Assembly (NCBI GenBank): GCA_026018925.1
Contig: JAKSZU010000004.1
Location: 36,971,233 to 37,035,232, forward strand
Direction: 5' to 3'
Length of the DNA stretch: 64,000 nucleotides
From: Tupaia tana
Lineage: Eukaryota > Chordata > Mammalia > Scandentia > Tupaiidae
Positions 46,066 through 56,869 of the stretch are shown in pieces. The notes below the pieces were generated by a model. That model was not told the origin of the DNA and did not search any database. It saw nothing but the letters and a program-made list of their open reading frames with translations. Made by a program: the position numbers and the translations under genes. Position 1 is the first letter of the stretch; each line of letters begins with the position of its first letter.

Positions 46066-46321
46066 TTTTTTTTTTAAGATTTCTTTCTTTTTGTCATAGG
46101 GCATGTGTACTTAGGGGAGAGAGACAGAGAGATGGAAAGTGAGAAATCACCTCCCAGAGGGGATAACCACACCGCAGTCCCTTTTCCTCCATTCTCCTCT
46201 TGGGATTTTGGGCACATGTGCATGTGTACCTGGCATGATTTTCAAGCTGCCAGGTGGACTTTAACTATGCAGATGGCCGTGCAGGATCCAGTGCCTTAAC
46301 CTCCACATCACCTGCTGGCCC
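46066..46321 (-). mobile_element. Family A-related SINE, old
   Basis: Antisense. T-run, GTCATAGGGCATGTGTACTT, CCACACCGCAGTCCCTTTTC, ending ACCTGCTGGCCCT. The head is diverged. Confidence 0.85.
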
Positions 46322-47520
46322 TGTTATATGTTACTTTTAACAAAAGCATGCCATATTATTGGGCAAGGCAAAGCAATTTGGCCTTGAGCCTGTTTTCTTA
46401 AGATGTCTCTGAATGTGTCTCAAAGCATAGTTAACTTTTAATTGGGGACAAAATTTTACAAGTTCAGTTCCCAACTAGCCAGTTCATAGTATGCAAACAA
46501 ATAAAGGAAAAAGGATATTGAAACAATTTATTCCATTCACAGGAAAAGGGAAGCTGTTCGGAGAAGATGGTAGTCTTGGCAGTATCATAGTAATTAATTT
46601 GCCCAATTATTTCCTAATTGTATCATGCCTCTCTAGATAACATGTTCTCAATCTCAGCCTTACTTCCTATGCATAGCAAGGTGAATTGAGGACTAGTCAT
46701 TGATACAGAATCCAGCCACATCTACAAATTTCCTTGCTTTTGAGATTGACTAAAATCTTGGACTTAAATTACTGTTTTCTAATGCCATCTTGCTTGCCTT
46801 ATTCGCTCCAAGTTTATTCTTCCAACATGAAAAATAAAGCAGGTGGTTAAGTATAGTCAAGGTTTTAGCTTACCCACCCCAGATCAGTCTCCACATTTAG
46901 TCCACGGGATATGTTCAACATTACTCATTTTTGTACGGCATTGAGGGTGTTACATTTGGTCATTTAATGTTTATATTGTAGCAGTCATTGGCTAGGCAGG
47001 GAACACAATGCACATTTGACTGGAATTGTAAATGGCGTTTAGTAAAGATGTATTCACATAAGCAGAAGACCAGTTAAAGGAACCAATAACGGATGTTGAG
47101 ATGCTCAATGACTAGTACAATGGGAAGTGGTTATTACTGCTAAGCTCGAAGGAGGAGGAAACAGGGTTAGTGTAGCATAGAATGCAGCAGCTACCAGAAC
47201 ACCAGCACCAAGTGGCAAGTTACAAGAGAAGAAATGCACTGACATTTTTCTTCTCCTGACTGCCTATCTCCTTTCGGTGTCTCCCATTGGCAACCAAATG
47301 TCAAAGGGAAAGAGAGCCCACAGTTAACCCCCTACATCACAGAGAAGGGTGAAGGATGGACTGGAGAGAGGGATTAGGGAGACACGAATAGAGAGTAATT
47401 AAAGTTGTTCTGAGTATTCACATGGCTTGGTTTAATAATTTCATAAGTTTTAGATTTAATATTAAAATACTATTTAGTGATAAACTTTCTCTGTTAAGGC
47501 CTGGATTTTGTCATGCAATT
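46322..47520. other. Long unique non-coding stretch
   Basis: No recognisable repeat or gene. Confidence 0.4.
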
Positions 47521-47795
47521 TTTTTTGTTTTTGTTTTTGTTTTTTTGAAGAGGTTTTTGCTATAGGATGCGTGCGCTCGCCAGACAGACAGAGACAGAGA
47601 GATAGAAAGTGAGAAATCACCCTCCGGGGGGATGGCCACGCCACAATCCCTTCTCCTCCATTCTCCTCTCCGGGATCTTGGGCATGCACACACACGCGCC
47701 CGGCGTGAGTTTAAGCCACCGGGTCCAGGACTCGAACCGCGGTCGACTACATGGGAGTCCAGCGACATAGCCATTACACTAACTGCTGGTTCCCC
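47521..47795 (-). mobile_element. Family A SINE, young
   Basis: Antisense, with a T-run broken by G. CGAACCGCGGTCGACTACAT intact; ends CTGCTGGTTCCC but keeps the GGACTCGAACC B box. Target-site duplication TGTCATGCAATT on both sides. Confidence 0.96.
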
Positions 47796-47808
47796 TGTCA
47801 TGCAATTA

Positions 47809-48012
47809 TTGATAGAACATCTATTAACATGCCTAGTATTGGAACTATAGCTGGCATCTTCTCAGCAATATTTATTCGTAATTGTAACTATAGTGGTATG
47901 TACAATTAGCTCCTTTTGCTGGTGACAAAAAAAAATGAAGCCAAGAGAGAAATTAAACTTTCCCAAATTCTAATAACTGTTAAATGGCAGAACAGAGATT
48001 TCAATCCAGGAT
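47809..48012 (-). repeat. MIR, antisense
   Basis: GAAGCCAAGAGAGAAATTAA, AAATGGCAGAACAGAGATTT and CAATCCAGGATT are MIR complement; split by the SINE that follows. Confidence 0.7.
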
Positions 48013-48304
48013 TTATTTTATTTTATTTTTTATTTTTTGATTTATTTACTTTTTTGGAAAGGTTTTAGCTATAGGGCAGGTGTGCTTGCCAGAAAGACAG
48101 AGACAGACAGAGAGACAGAAATCGAAAAATCACCCCTCAGGGGAATGGCCACGCTGCAGTCCCTTCTCCTTCATTCTCCTTTCAGGATCTTGGGCATGCA
48201 CACACATCCACCTGGCATGAGTTTAAGCCATCGGGTCCGGGATCCTAACTGTGGTTGACTACATGGGAGTCCAGCGACGTAGCCATTACACCAACTGCTG
48301 TTCC
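48013..48304 (-). mobile_element. Family A SINE
   Basis: Antisense. Tail complement (TTTTA)n and TTTATTTACTTTTT. Direct repeat AATCCARGAT on both sides. Confidence 0.92.
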
Positions 48305-48410
48305 CCTTGAATCCAAGATGTCTGATGTCCAATCTATTTTCCTTTCCAGTCAGTATGGTTATGCTTGATCAAATATCCTTAACATGCATGCTTTTATATA
48401 GCCACTCACT

Positions 48411-48495
48411 ATCCATCAATCCATCCATTCGCCCATCCATCTCTTCATCTATTTATCCACCTATATCAACTATATGTCCATCCATTCATCCACTA
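48411..48495. repeat. Degenerate (CATC)n tract
   Basis: CCATCAATCCATCCATTCGCC and similar units over about 85 bp. Confidence 0.85.
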
Positions 48496-48564
48496 GTTCT
48501 CTCTCTAAACTCCTTTAGGGAGTTTTCTGAAACAAAGGAATAGACATTGGGGTACTAAGAATTT

Positions 48565-48680
48565 CTTAGCCATAACTTTTGTGCGATCTTCAGCAAGACC
48601 CATTAGCTCTCTGAGCCTTAGATTTTTCATTGGAAAATGAAACAGTTGGCCTAGTTTAGTGTTCTTAAACTTACCATCCT
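48565..48680 (+). repeat. MIR
   Basis: TTGTGCGATCTTCAGCAAGA, CTCTGAGCCTTAGATTTTTC and GGAAAATGAAACAGTTGG follow MIR order. Confidence 0.65.
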
Positions 48681-48717
48681 AATCAAAGTAACCTTTTAAA
48701 AAATAAGATCCTATTCT

Positions 48718-48949
48718 GAAGACCAACCCTGTAGCCTAGTGATTAAGAAGAGAACCAGACCCCCCTCCCCATAGCCTGGCCTTTGGTGATTTGAAAAACA
48801 TGGTAAGCATATGTGTGTACATGTCCCAAATCCTGCCATACTGGAGAAAAGAAGGAAAAGAAATTGTGGTGTGAGCATGCTCCAATCTGGTATTCTCTCT
48901 CTCTCTGTCTCTGTTTGGCTAGTACACAAGATCTCTGGCAAGAAAGAAA

Positions 48950-49007
<58 letters not shown>

Positions 49008-49008
49008 G
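48718..49008 (+). mobile_element. Old SINE with (GAAA)n tail
   Basis: A diverged tRNA-like head (ACCCTGTAGCCTAGTGATTAA) and body (CCCAAATCCTGCCATACTGG) end in a C/T stretch and about 55 bp of GAAA repeat. Direct repeat AGATYCTAYC on both sides. The head is far from family A and may be a separate older family. Confidence 0.7.
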
Positions 49009-49618
49009 ACAAAGATTCTACCCAGAGATTTAAACAGTTAATGAAATTACACTTTTCTGAATAAAACCTCCTGGAGTTTCATTAAATGTTTTCCTAGATC
49101 CTGATCCTACCTGCCTTTACTCCTCAGGGGTCTCTGTAGAGTTCTATTGGCAACCACCAAGTCACTTCAGATTTCTAAGATCGAATTCAACATTCTAACA
49201 ATTTGTTGGTCTGTGATTGCTTGCCTGGTACTGTGTAAGCAAAAAAACTGGATGAGGGCTTCTGTCCATGTTTTCAGTGCAACTAATGGTGATACATGGT
49301 ATAATTTCTGGAAGATAAGGAGAATTAGGATGTTTATAACTTCTTAAATTAGCAGGTTTCGGCCAATTTGTGAAATCCTGGATTTTTCCAAACCTAAATT
49401 TATGAAGGGCTATCTTCTATGATTCTATTTCCTTGTTCTTCTATTTCTAAATTACACCCTTATCCTCAAATTGAAGTGGTACGTTTTTCAAAATGTAATG
49501 AATGATGAAGTATAAAATTGAAGAGACTATTTCCAACTCTAGACAGAAAATGAGTTATATTTCTTCTACTGTGACCCAGATAAGAAAAAATTTAAGAGGG
49601 AAATTGCATTCCAACTTC

Positions 49619-49619
<1 letters not shown>
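49009..49619. other. Non-coding stretch
   Basis: Unique sequence leading into a 48-A run. No SINE or L1 end recognised directly before the A-run. Confidence 0.4.

Positions 49620-49667
<48 letters not shown>
49620..49667. repeat. Pure poly-A run of 48
   Basis: The longest homopolymer in the window, with no matching retrotransposon body upstream. It could be the tail of an unrecognised processed transcript, or an assembly or slippage product. Confidence 0.95.
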
Positions 49668-49670
<3 letters not shown>

Positions 49671-49879
49671 TTGTGTGTGCTTAGTATCTGGTAGAAACAG
49701 CAATCATATTTACTGAATAAGTTTTATTTTGTCAAACTGTTTATATCATCTCCTTTCATTATATAGTGGATTTCTTAATAATAACTATTTAAATATTAAG
49801 TACCTGAATAGTGCTGAACATAATTTTTACTTAACATCTTTAGAATTAATTCAAAGGGTTTTATGCATTTAATTCATAG

Positions 49880-50028
49880 AGAATACTAGGGCTATTTAGG
49901 TGAAAGTTTCCTGGAGGCAGCGTTAGAAGCAAGCCTTGAAGGATGGCTGGAATATGAAGAGTGGAAGAGAAAAAGCGCTCTGCAAGCAATAGAATAAAGG
50001 AAAATTTAAAGGCATGAAACTGAATTGT
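49880..50028 (-). repeat. LINE-2 fragment, antisense
   Basis: AAGCCTTGAAGGATGGCTGG and a GCAAGCAATAGAATAAAGG segment match the L2 complement. Continues after the SINE. Confidence 0.6.
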
Positions 50029-50030
50029 AG

Positions 50031-50239
50031 GGGCCAACAGGTGGCATGGTGGTTAAGGCACTGGACTCCCACTTGGCTGACCACGTTCTGAGTCCTAGAC
50101 CTGGTTACTTACTTTCTCACTTTCCCTCTTTCTCTCTCTCTCTCTCTCCCTCTCTCTCTCATGAGTACATGTGCCCTATAGCGAATTTTAAAAATAACAG
50201 TAATAACAAATTAAATGGAATAAATAATCCTTTATTAAA
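50031..50239 (+). mobile_element. A-short SINE
   Basis: GGGGCCAACAGGTGGCATGG head, then CTGGTTACTTACTTTCTCAC directly into the C/T stretch. Tail AAAATAACAGTAATAACAAA. The flanks AAACTGAATTGTAG and AAAACTGAGCTGT resemble each other. Confidence 0.87.
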
Positions 50240-50640
50240 CATTTTTTAAAAAAGAAAAACTGAGCTGTCTACCTGAGACCAGAGAAATTCTGTTTAGTTG
50301 CTGGTCAAGGTTCAAGAAGAAAAGGGACAAAAAGGTGCAGCTGAAAAAGTGATTTGAACCTGATCACTCATAACTTTCAGTTGCTGATGGGGATATTCAC
50401 AGACCATGGGAAGACATCAAAGGATGTCTGAGGAAGAAAGTGGTTTATTTAGAAACAGATTTCAGCACATTAATCTGACAACATTATACCAGATGGACTG
50501 ATAGAGTAGGAGGGGAATTAAAGGTAGGGAAAATAGTGGAGGAAGCAACATCAGGCTGGTAGTAATACTCTTTAAGACCTCTATAAGGTTTCTGAGTATG
50601 AATAGTTAATGGTTACCACTTAGTGCATGAGGAATACAAG
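50240..50640 (-). repeat. LINE-2 fragment, continued
   Basis: ACATTATACCAGATGGACTG to AGGAAGCAACATCAGGCTGG resembles the L2 complement around 'ggaagcagggagaccagtt'. Confidence 0.5.
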
Positions 50641-51140
50641 AAGGCAACAGTGTGCCCAACTGCCAAATTAAAGACAAAGATGAAGCTAGAATACTCCCAG
50701 TTTGGTGTCAGCTGAGATGTGAACTGCAATGACAAGAGAGGGCATCCTCATGAAGGTCAAGGAGAGTCATTAGGACAGAAATTTCCTGGCAACCACTACA
50801 AAACAAGCTCATAGTCATGCTGTCTTTGTCTTTCTCAAATGATTGCAAAGTGCAAAGGAGGGAGCAGGGAGATGACTCACCAGCCACACTTTGAGCTCAC
50901 TCATTACTGATTTTTTTTCCTTAATGTTCTCATTTCTGTTTACCAAAAAGTTGTGTTCCTCCCAGGTAATTAATCTTATCCAATATCAGTGCTCATAGCC
51001 CACCGCTAGACCAGCAGATCTTAATCTTTCTATGATCACTCTAGGACCTCTCCCCTATCCTTCAGAAGTACTGTCATCTTAGAAGGAATCTGCCATCAGA
51101 TCCTTGTGCATATGTTATCTCACCAATAGTCTGTAATGTT
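50641..51140. other. Non-coding stretch
   Basis: Unique sequence, nothing recognised. Confidence 0.4.
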
Positions 51141-51386
51141 CTTTCTTTTTTAAGTTGCCAGAGGGTGTGTGCACTCACTAGAAAGAGACAGTGAGACAGA
51201 GGGAGACAGAGGGAGGAAGCACCCCCTAATGGGACATGGTCATGCCACAATCCCTTCTTCTCCATTTCTCCATCCTGTCAGGATTTAGGGCATACAGGCA
51301 CATGTATCAGGTGAGTTTTCAAACCCTGGGAATGGGGTTCAAACTGTGGTTGGCCTGCAACTCTCTATGCTTCAGGGTCAGCCTTA
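51141..51386 (-). mobile_element. Family A-related SINE, old
   Basis: Antisense. TTTAAGTTGCCAGAGGGTGTG, GGTCATGCCACAATCCCTTC, GGGTTCAAACTGTGGTTGG, ending TTCAGGGTCAGCC. Confidence 0.83.
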
Positions 51387-51399
51387 GAGGAGAGATGTT

Positions 51400-51687
51400 T
51401 GTTTTTTTTTTTTTGTTTTTTTTTTTTTTTTTTGGAGAGGTTTTTTGCTATAGGGCGCGTGCGCTCGCCAGACAGACAGAGAGAGACATAGAGACAGAAA
51501 GCGAGAAATCACCCCCCAGAGGGGATGGTCACGCCGCAATCCCTTCTCCTCCATTCTCCTCTCGGGATCCTGGGCACGCACGCACACGCGCCCGGCGTGA
51601 GTTGTAAGCCACCGAGTCCGAGACGCGAACCGCGGTCGACTACGTGGGAGTCCAGCGACATAGCCATTACGCTAACTGCTGGTTCCC
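51400..51687 (-). mobile_element. Family A SINE, young GGGAACC/GCGTCC type
   Basis: Antisense, with B-box complement GACGCGAACCGC. Ends CTGCTGGTTCCC. Target-site duplication GAGGAGAGATGTT on both sides. It landed just beside the older copy ending at 51386. Confidence 0.96.
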
Positions 51688-51807
51688 GAGGAGAGATGTT
51701 ATTTACATCACAGCACTCTTAACACATAGCATAGGGACTATCATTTGTTAGAATTAATGAAGTTTTGGTTGAAAGGTTGCATAGTTATAAGGATAGTAAT
51801 AACCAGC

Positions 51808-51855
51808 TTTTCTTTTCTTTTCTTTTCTTTTCTTTTCTTTTCTTTTCTTTTCTTA
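51808..51855. repeat. (TTTTC)n microsatellite
   Basis: About nine TTTTC units, ending TTATTTTTC. Confidence 0.95.
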
Positions 51856-51957
51856 TTTTTCTTTTCAAGAGTCTGTTTTATCAGATTGTATTTGTGGGGT
51901 TCAATTTTATGTTTTTTTGTTTGTTTGTTTATTTTTTCATAGAGAAAGCATGCTCTT

Positions 51958-52238
51958 GGGACCAGCAGTTGGCGTAATGGCTATGTCACTGGACTCCCAT
52001 GTAGTCGACCATGGTTTGAGTCCCAGACCCGGTGGCTTAAACTCTTGCTGGGTGCATTACGTGTGTGCTTAAGATCCCGAGAGGAGAATGGATAAGAAGG
52101 GATTGTGGCGTGACCATCTCCCTTAGGGGATGACTTCTCACTTTCTATCTCTCCGTCTTTCTGGTGAGCACACATGCCCTATAACAAAAACATCTCAAAA
52201 AAAAAAAAAAAAAAAAAGAGAAAGAAAAAAAGAAAAAG
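51958..52238 (+). mobile_element. Family A SINE
   Basis: Starts GGGACCAGCAGTTGGCGT, with an A-rich tail that includes AGAAAG units. Target-site duplication AAGCATGYTCT on both sides. Forms an inverted pair with the copy at 51400, about 270 bp away. Confidence 0.94.
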
Positions 52239-52649
52239 CATGTTCTCATTGCATTTATTATTGTGCATTATTTCTGCCAATATCACTTGATAGCATCAGT
52301 ATTTCTGTCTTCTCAGATTAAATAAATAAAGTCAAATTATTTTTTACTTAAAGGCTATGTCTATGTAAGGGTCCCATTCTCAGATGATTTCTTTACGGTG
52401 AAGAATCAGTCAGGTATTAGCTCTCAAATATGGACTCAGGAAAGAGAAGTCTCTATAGACTTCTCATTCGGTTTCTTCTGAAAAGTGTTCTAATGGCAAG
52501 GGCAACTTAATGGCAGGGATCGATGGCAGGTACCATGGATGTTCAAGTAGCAAATTTCTCATCCAGCTCTGTTGGCTGCTATTAGGAATCTGTTGCTTTT
52601 ACTTGGTGTCACAGACATTTCACAGATGTCTAAACTGATTAATAAATCA
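52239..52649. other. Non-coding stretch
   Basis: Unique sequence, nothing recognised. Confidence 0.4.
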
Positions 52650-53046
52650 TGTGCTATGGGTTGAATGTATCTTCCAAAAATTCGCGTGTTGAAATTTGGT
52701 TATGATGGGATTGAGGATGAAAACTTAATCTGACTTTTGGGTTGAAGGGTGGAGTCTTTGGGAAGAGATTAGGATTAATTAAGGGCATCAAGGTGGGGAC
52801 TTCATGATTGAATCTTTGTGGGTTTATAGAGAAGGAAAAAGACAAACAGACACAAGCTCTGCTCTTGCCCCATCTTGCCACATGATGTCCTGTGCCCCTT
52901 CAGGACTCTGGAGAGTTTTCACCAACAAGAAGACCCTCACCACATGTGGCCACTTAATCATGGTCCTCCACAACAGTTGCTAAATAAATTGTTTATGAAT
53001 TAAAATGTTGCATTCAGTTGTTAGTATCAGAAGAATGGACTAATAT
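52650..53046 (+). mobile_element. MST-like MaLR solo LTR
   Basis: Starts TGTGCTATGGGTTGAATGTA. Further on: AAAAATTCGCGTGTTGAAA, CTTGCCCCATCTTGCCACAT, GAAGACCCTCACCACATG, AAATAAATTG, and ends AGAAGAATGGACTAATATA. The order and length match MST/MLT1-type LTRs of ERVL-MaLR retrotransposons. No internal region, so a solo LTR. Confidence 0.8.
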
Positions 53047-53622
53047 ATAGTTTATGGTTAATGCAAGTCATTTCACACAATAGCATTTTTCCACGTTGTG
53101 GTTTCAGCTGTGGTCACAGGTGTGCTGTTTCTATTCTGCCGATGGTGTTAGAAACCAAGTCATGGGGAAAATTGAAATCCAGAGAATTGCGTAAGGCGTG
53201 CTATTATTCCTTCCTGTTGTGGTCTACCTTTGGGTTCTACACCCCATTTTAGTACTGAAAGCTGTTTTAATGATTGCTTGACTGAGCAATGACATTTGAA
53301 GAGGTGTTACTTTGTCTAGCCAACACAGAGATCAAATTATCCAAATAAAACTGGTTGGAATCTTAAGGTCAGACACTGGCAAGAAGTCTATTGTTGAGAA
53401 AGAATTCTGCATAATTTTTTGAAGATAAAGAATAACAGTAGAGATTCTCATCCTTAATACAGTGAGACAGCAGGAGCTCCATGCGGCTTCCAGTTACTAT
53501 GTAAGGAAATAGGAGAGGAAAGATGAAGACCACACACTTTGTACAATTTTTGAAATCCTAATCATTTCTCTAGCTTATTATTTGTACGATCTCTTAACAG
53601 TTTTTCTATAGCGATTAGCATG
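53047..53622. other. Non-coding stretch
   Basis: Unique sequence, nothing recognised. Confidence 0.4.
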
Positions 53623-53639
53623 ACAATTCATAAAATTCT

Positions 53640-53910
53640 CTCTTTTTTTTTTTTGAGAGGTTTTCGCTATAGGGCATGTGTGCTCGCCAGACAGAGAGAG
53701 AGAGAGAGACAGAGAGATAGAAAGTGAGAAATCAAACCCCAGAAGGGAAGGCCACGCCACAATCCCTTCTCCTCCATTCTCCTCTTGGGATTTTGGGCAT
53801 GCACGCACACACGCCCGGCGTGAGTTTTAAGCCATAGGGTCCGGGACTTGAGCCGCGGTTGACTACGTGGGAGTCCAGCGACATAGCCATTATGCTAACT
53901 GCTGGTCCCC
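53640..53910 (-). mobile_element. Family A SINE
   Basis: Antisense. Perfect 17-bp target-site duplication ACAATTCATAAAATTCT (53623-53639 and 53911-53927). Ends CTGCTGGTCCCC. Confidence 0.96.
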
Positions 53911-53927
53911 ACAATTCATAAAATTCT

Positions 53928-54409
53928 AAAGGCCAACTTACTTGCCTTTCAAGGCAGCAAGAAATTGGGGGGTTGGGAAAAAATTCCCAAGGAATTGAAA
54001 GAGGTACCGAATAACAAGATAAGCTAAGTAACAGGAAAGAAGGAAGCATTCAGGAAATATCTGGAAGCTTAGAAGTGATCTGGGGCCCAGCAACCACAAA
54101 ACTCACAATGCTGGATGTTTTACTTACTGTTGGGAGGAAGGAGTGAAGTAACCGAAAACAGGAATGCTCTTTGATCCCCTTCTACTTCAAAGCCCTGTAG
54201 CTCTAGATGAATATTCAATACTTTGTTCAGGTACTTTTCTTTTAGCCACTCCTCCCTTCCATTAGAGTGAACAAACATTTTAGTTTCCAAATTGTCTTTT
54301 TGTAAGTTCCAAGGGATAAAGTGGGAGACATTCAGGAGCCTGGTACATTAGCATCCTCTTAATGCAGTATGAAGTTGAGGGGCTTTTAATGTGGATATTA
54401 GTTATCAAA
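53928..54409. other. Non-coding stretch
   Basis: Unique sequence, nothing recognised. Confidence 0.4.
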
Positions 54410-54880
54410 ACTGATTATTGACGTTGAAAAGAAACCTTGTATGCTGCTTGCAGTCGAAGACAGATGATGACAGAGGAGCCTTTTGCATTATAAATTAGAA
54501 TGGATGCTCCCTTTTAAAAATCATTGCTCTTTCGGGTTGCTAATTTATCTTTTGATCTGTGATTTATTCTTCTCCACTCACATTCTTAAACCCGCCTTTC
54601 CCTCTGCTACTATTTCTAAATGGCACAGGTTTGCATTTACTGTGACTGATCTGGCAAATTTAGAGCTTTAAAAAGGTGTCTTAAAATTGTTGCCGAGAGC
54701 TTTCTGGAGACAGGTAATAACATCGATTGGAGTTGATAGACCACTAAAGGAGAATAAGTAGAAAATGTTACCGAGGCTCCAAAGAGTGACATGAACTTGA
54801 TTATCTTCATTTATTTTTCTAATTAAGCCTTGTCTATTTCTGTCTGCAGTTACAAAGAAACATATTTTTGTTGCTGTTAG
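54410..54880. promoter_or_regulatory. Candidate conserved non-coding element
   Basis: Repeat-free and low in decay, with GATTATTGACGTTG, TTGCATTATAAATTAG, ACATCGATTGGAG, GATTATCTTCATTTATTT and TTCTAATTAAGCC. Dense A/T-rich transcription-factor-like words resemble developmental enhancers. Conservation is inferred. Confidence 0.35.
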
Positions 54881-54904
54881 TAGTGGCAGTGGCAATAATG
54901 ATAT

Positions 54905-55257
54905 TTATATAATATATTAGTTAAGATTCCTTGATTTCTTACAACAGATATAGACTTTCACCAACTTAAACAAAGGGGGAATTTATTGAAAAAATAGTCT
55001 GAGCCCCTACCATCATTAGAAGCCTGTAGAGCTAGCCCTAGAAATAGGCATCTGAAGATGGCTACCTCACTAGGGCAAAGAGAAATGGTAGCCATTTTTA
55101 GCCTTTGTCCTCCTACCCAGAACTTAAATTCCAAAATAGGACCTCATGTTTGGTCTACCCTAGATCCATGTGGGCCTCTGGTCTGGTTGTGCAAGGCCTC
55201 TGATTATTTATTATATCAGCAGACTCTATCTAATGAGAAAGGGCAAATTGATATATT
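54905..55257. repeat. Unclassified old interspersed repeat
   Basis: ACTTAAACAAAGGGGGAATTTATTG (a segment of a common mammalian repeat) opens this part. Similar-looking sequence resumes at about 55859-56090, beyond a SINE and an LTR. Family not named. Confidence 0.35.
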
Positions 55258-55369
55258 TTTTTTATTTATTTTTTATTTATTTATTTATTTATTTACTTAG
55301 AGAGGTTTTTGCTATAGGGTGTGTGTGTTCTCTGGAGAGACAGAGAAAGAGAGACAGAAAAAGAAATTA
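55258..55369 (-). mobile_element. Family A SINE, 5' half missing
   Basis: Tail complement TTTATTTATTTATT, then AGAGAGGTTTTTGCTATAGG through the C/T-stretch complement. It stops abruptly at 55369, where an LTR starts. The head is not found beyond the LTR. Confidence 0.88.
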
Positions 55370-55858
55370 TTGTAGAGTGCCACCAAATGAACGACCACCA
55401 AAGCCAGATGAAGTTTAAGAGGAGTCTTTATTAGCTGAGGCTCAGGGACAGAGAGTCAGAACTGCAGCTCCAGCCAAAGTTTGGGGTAGCCTCTTCTAGG
55501 GGTCAGTTGCCAGGTGTGCAGGATTCCCATGCGAAAGCAGTTACAGAAGCTGAAGCAAGCAGGTTAATTATTTCTGAGGGGAGTGGGGTTTCCATGTAAG
55601 CAGTTACATAGCTAAACAAAAGGGTTTCGGGCTAGTTAGCAAAGACAGTAGCAGGTACAGGATGTTGTCCCAGCTGCGGTTTTCTGTATGGCTAGCACGA
55701 GCTATTTTCTCATGGGAAGAGCAAGTAGGTTTACAGAAGCAGACAGCCATGTTAGGGTAAGGGAACAAAATGCATGAACGGTTGCTCATGTGCAAGATCT
55801 CATAGGCAGCCTTCCACAGTTTATTCTCCCTCATAAAAGCCAAGACATGGCACATACA
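55370..55858 (-). mobile_element. Solo LTR of an endogenous retrovirus
   Basis: Left end TGTAGAGTGCCACC. On the minus strand an AATAAA signal (complement at about 55427) lies about 55 bp before the end GGTGGCACTCTACA, a typical R-U5 layout. The right end is uncertain (CA near 55858) and no duplication was found. No viral genes are present. Confidence 0.6.
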
Positions 55859-56141
55859 GTGTGGTGGCTCTGAGACATCGTCACCAATCCAGCATTCTTC
55901 TGTCTTTCTATCCTACTATCTTAGCTCTGGCTTCCAGTTTCAAAACTTTGCTCACTAGCCGTCATGACAGCTAGAGATCCAGCTCACATTCCAGGTTCCG
56001 GTCTGGATAAGGAAGAAAAGCAGAAGAGGAAGGGGAGTCTTTCCCTAGCTATCCATGATCCTAAAAAACCTTCAAAGTTCCTTTCAACAGCTTCTGCTTG
56101 CATTACATTGGCCAGGACTTAGTCACAGGGTCACACATAAT
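55859..56141. other. Non-coding stretch, possible old repeat
   Basis: GACAGCTAGAGATCCAGCTC and neighbours may continue the old repeat at 54905. Nothing certain. Confidence 0.3.
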
Positions 56142-56187
56142 TTTCCTTGAGCCTGTGTTTCTTCACCTTTAATTAATGATAACACCT
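56142..56187 (+). repeat. MIR, first part
   Basis: TTGAGCCTGTGTTTCTTCACC matches 'ctctgtgcctcagtttcctc'. The MIR is cut twice by SINEs and resumes at 56341-56404 (TTATTGTGAGAATTAATGAG) and 56691-56745 (GGGCTTGGCAAATAATGAGC). Confidence 0.7.
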
Positions 56188-56337
56188 GGGCTGGCAGGTG
56201 GTATGATGATGAAGGCTCTGGACTCCCACCATGGTTTGGGTCCTGGGCCTGGCAACTTGTTTTTTTACTTTCCTTTTCTTTCTCTCTGGTCAATTTAAAT
56301 GAATAATAATAATGAAGAAGAAAATAATTCACTTAAA
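56188..56337 (+). mobile_element. A-short SINE
   Basis: CTGGGCTGGCAGGTGGTATG head without body, tail AATAATAATAATGAAG. Imperfect duplication TTAATGAYAAYACCT on both sides (left end about 56186; right 56340-56355). Confidence 0.83.
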
Positions 56338-56403
56338 AAATTAATGACAATACCTAATTCTTGGTATTATTGTGAGAATTAATGAGATAATGTATGTGCA
56401 TTT

Positions 56404-56677
56404 GTTTATTTGTTTGGTTTTGGGTTTTTTGAGAGGTTTTTGCTATAGGGCACGTGCACTCGCCAGAAAGACAGAGAGAGACAGAGAGATAGAAAGTGAG
56501 AAATCATCCCCCGGGGGGATGGCCATGCCGCAATCCCTTCTTCTCCATTCTCCTCTTGGGCATGCACGCACACGCACACGCACCCGGCGTGAGTTTAAGC
56601 CACCGGGTCCAGGACTCTAACCGCAGTCAACCTCGTGGAAGTCCAGTGACATAGCCCTTACACCAACTGCTGGTCCC
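56404..56677 (-). mobile_element. Family A SINE
   Basis: Antisense. Perfect 13-bp target-site duplication TGTATGTGCATTT (56391-56403 and 56678-56690). Inserted in the same MIR as the copy at 56188. Confidence 0.96.
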
Positions 56678-56869
56678 TGTATGTGCATTTTTTAACAAAA
56701 GGGCTTGGCAAATAATGAGCACCTAATAAAAGTTGATTCTTTTCTCTCTCTGAAGCCTAGAGTTCAGAGCACCTATGAAACGTCTAGTGGTTCATTCCCC
56801 TTTGCTTTTCATAGCATCTTAAGGCCTAAAATAGAAGATAGAAGTTTTAAACTCAATGAAGACTTCATG

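Noticed and set aside
55370-55858. Part of a full endogenous retrovirus with genes.
   Set aside because: Only LTR-like sequence is visible. No gag, pol or env similarity appears on either side.
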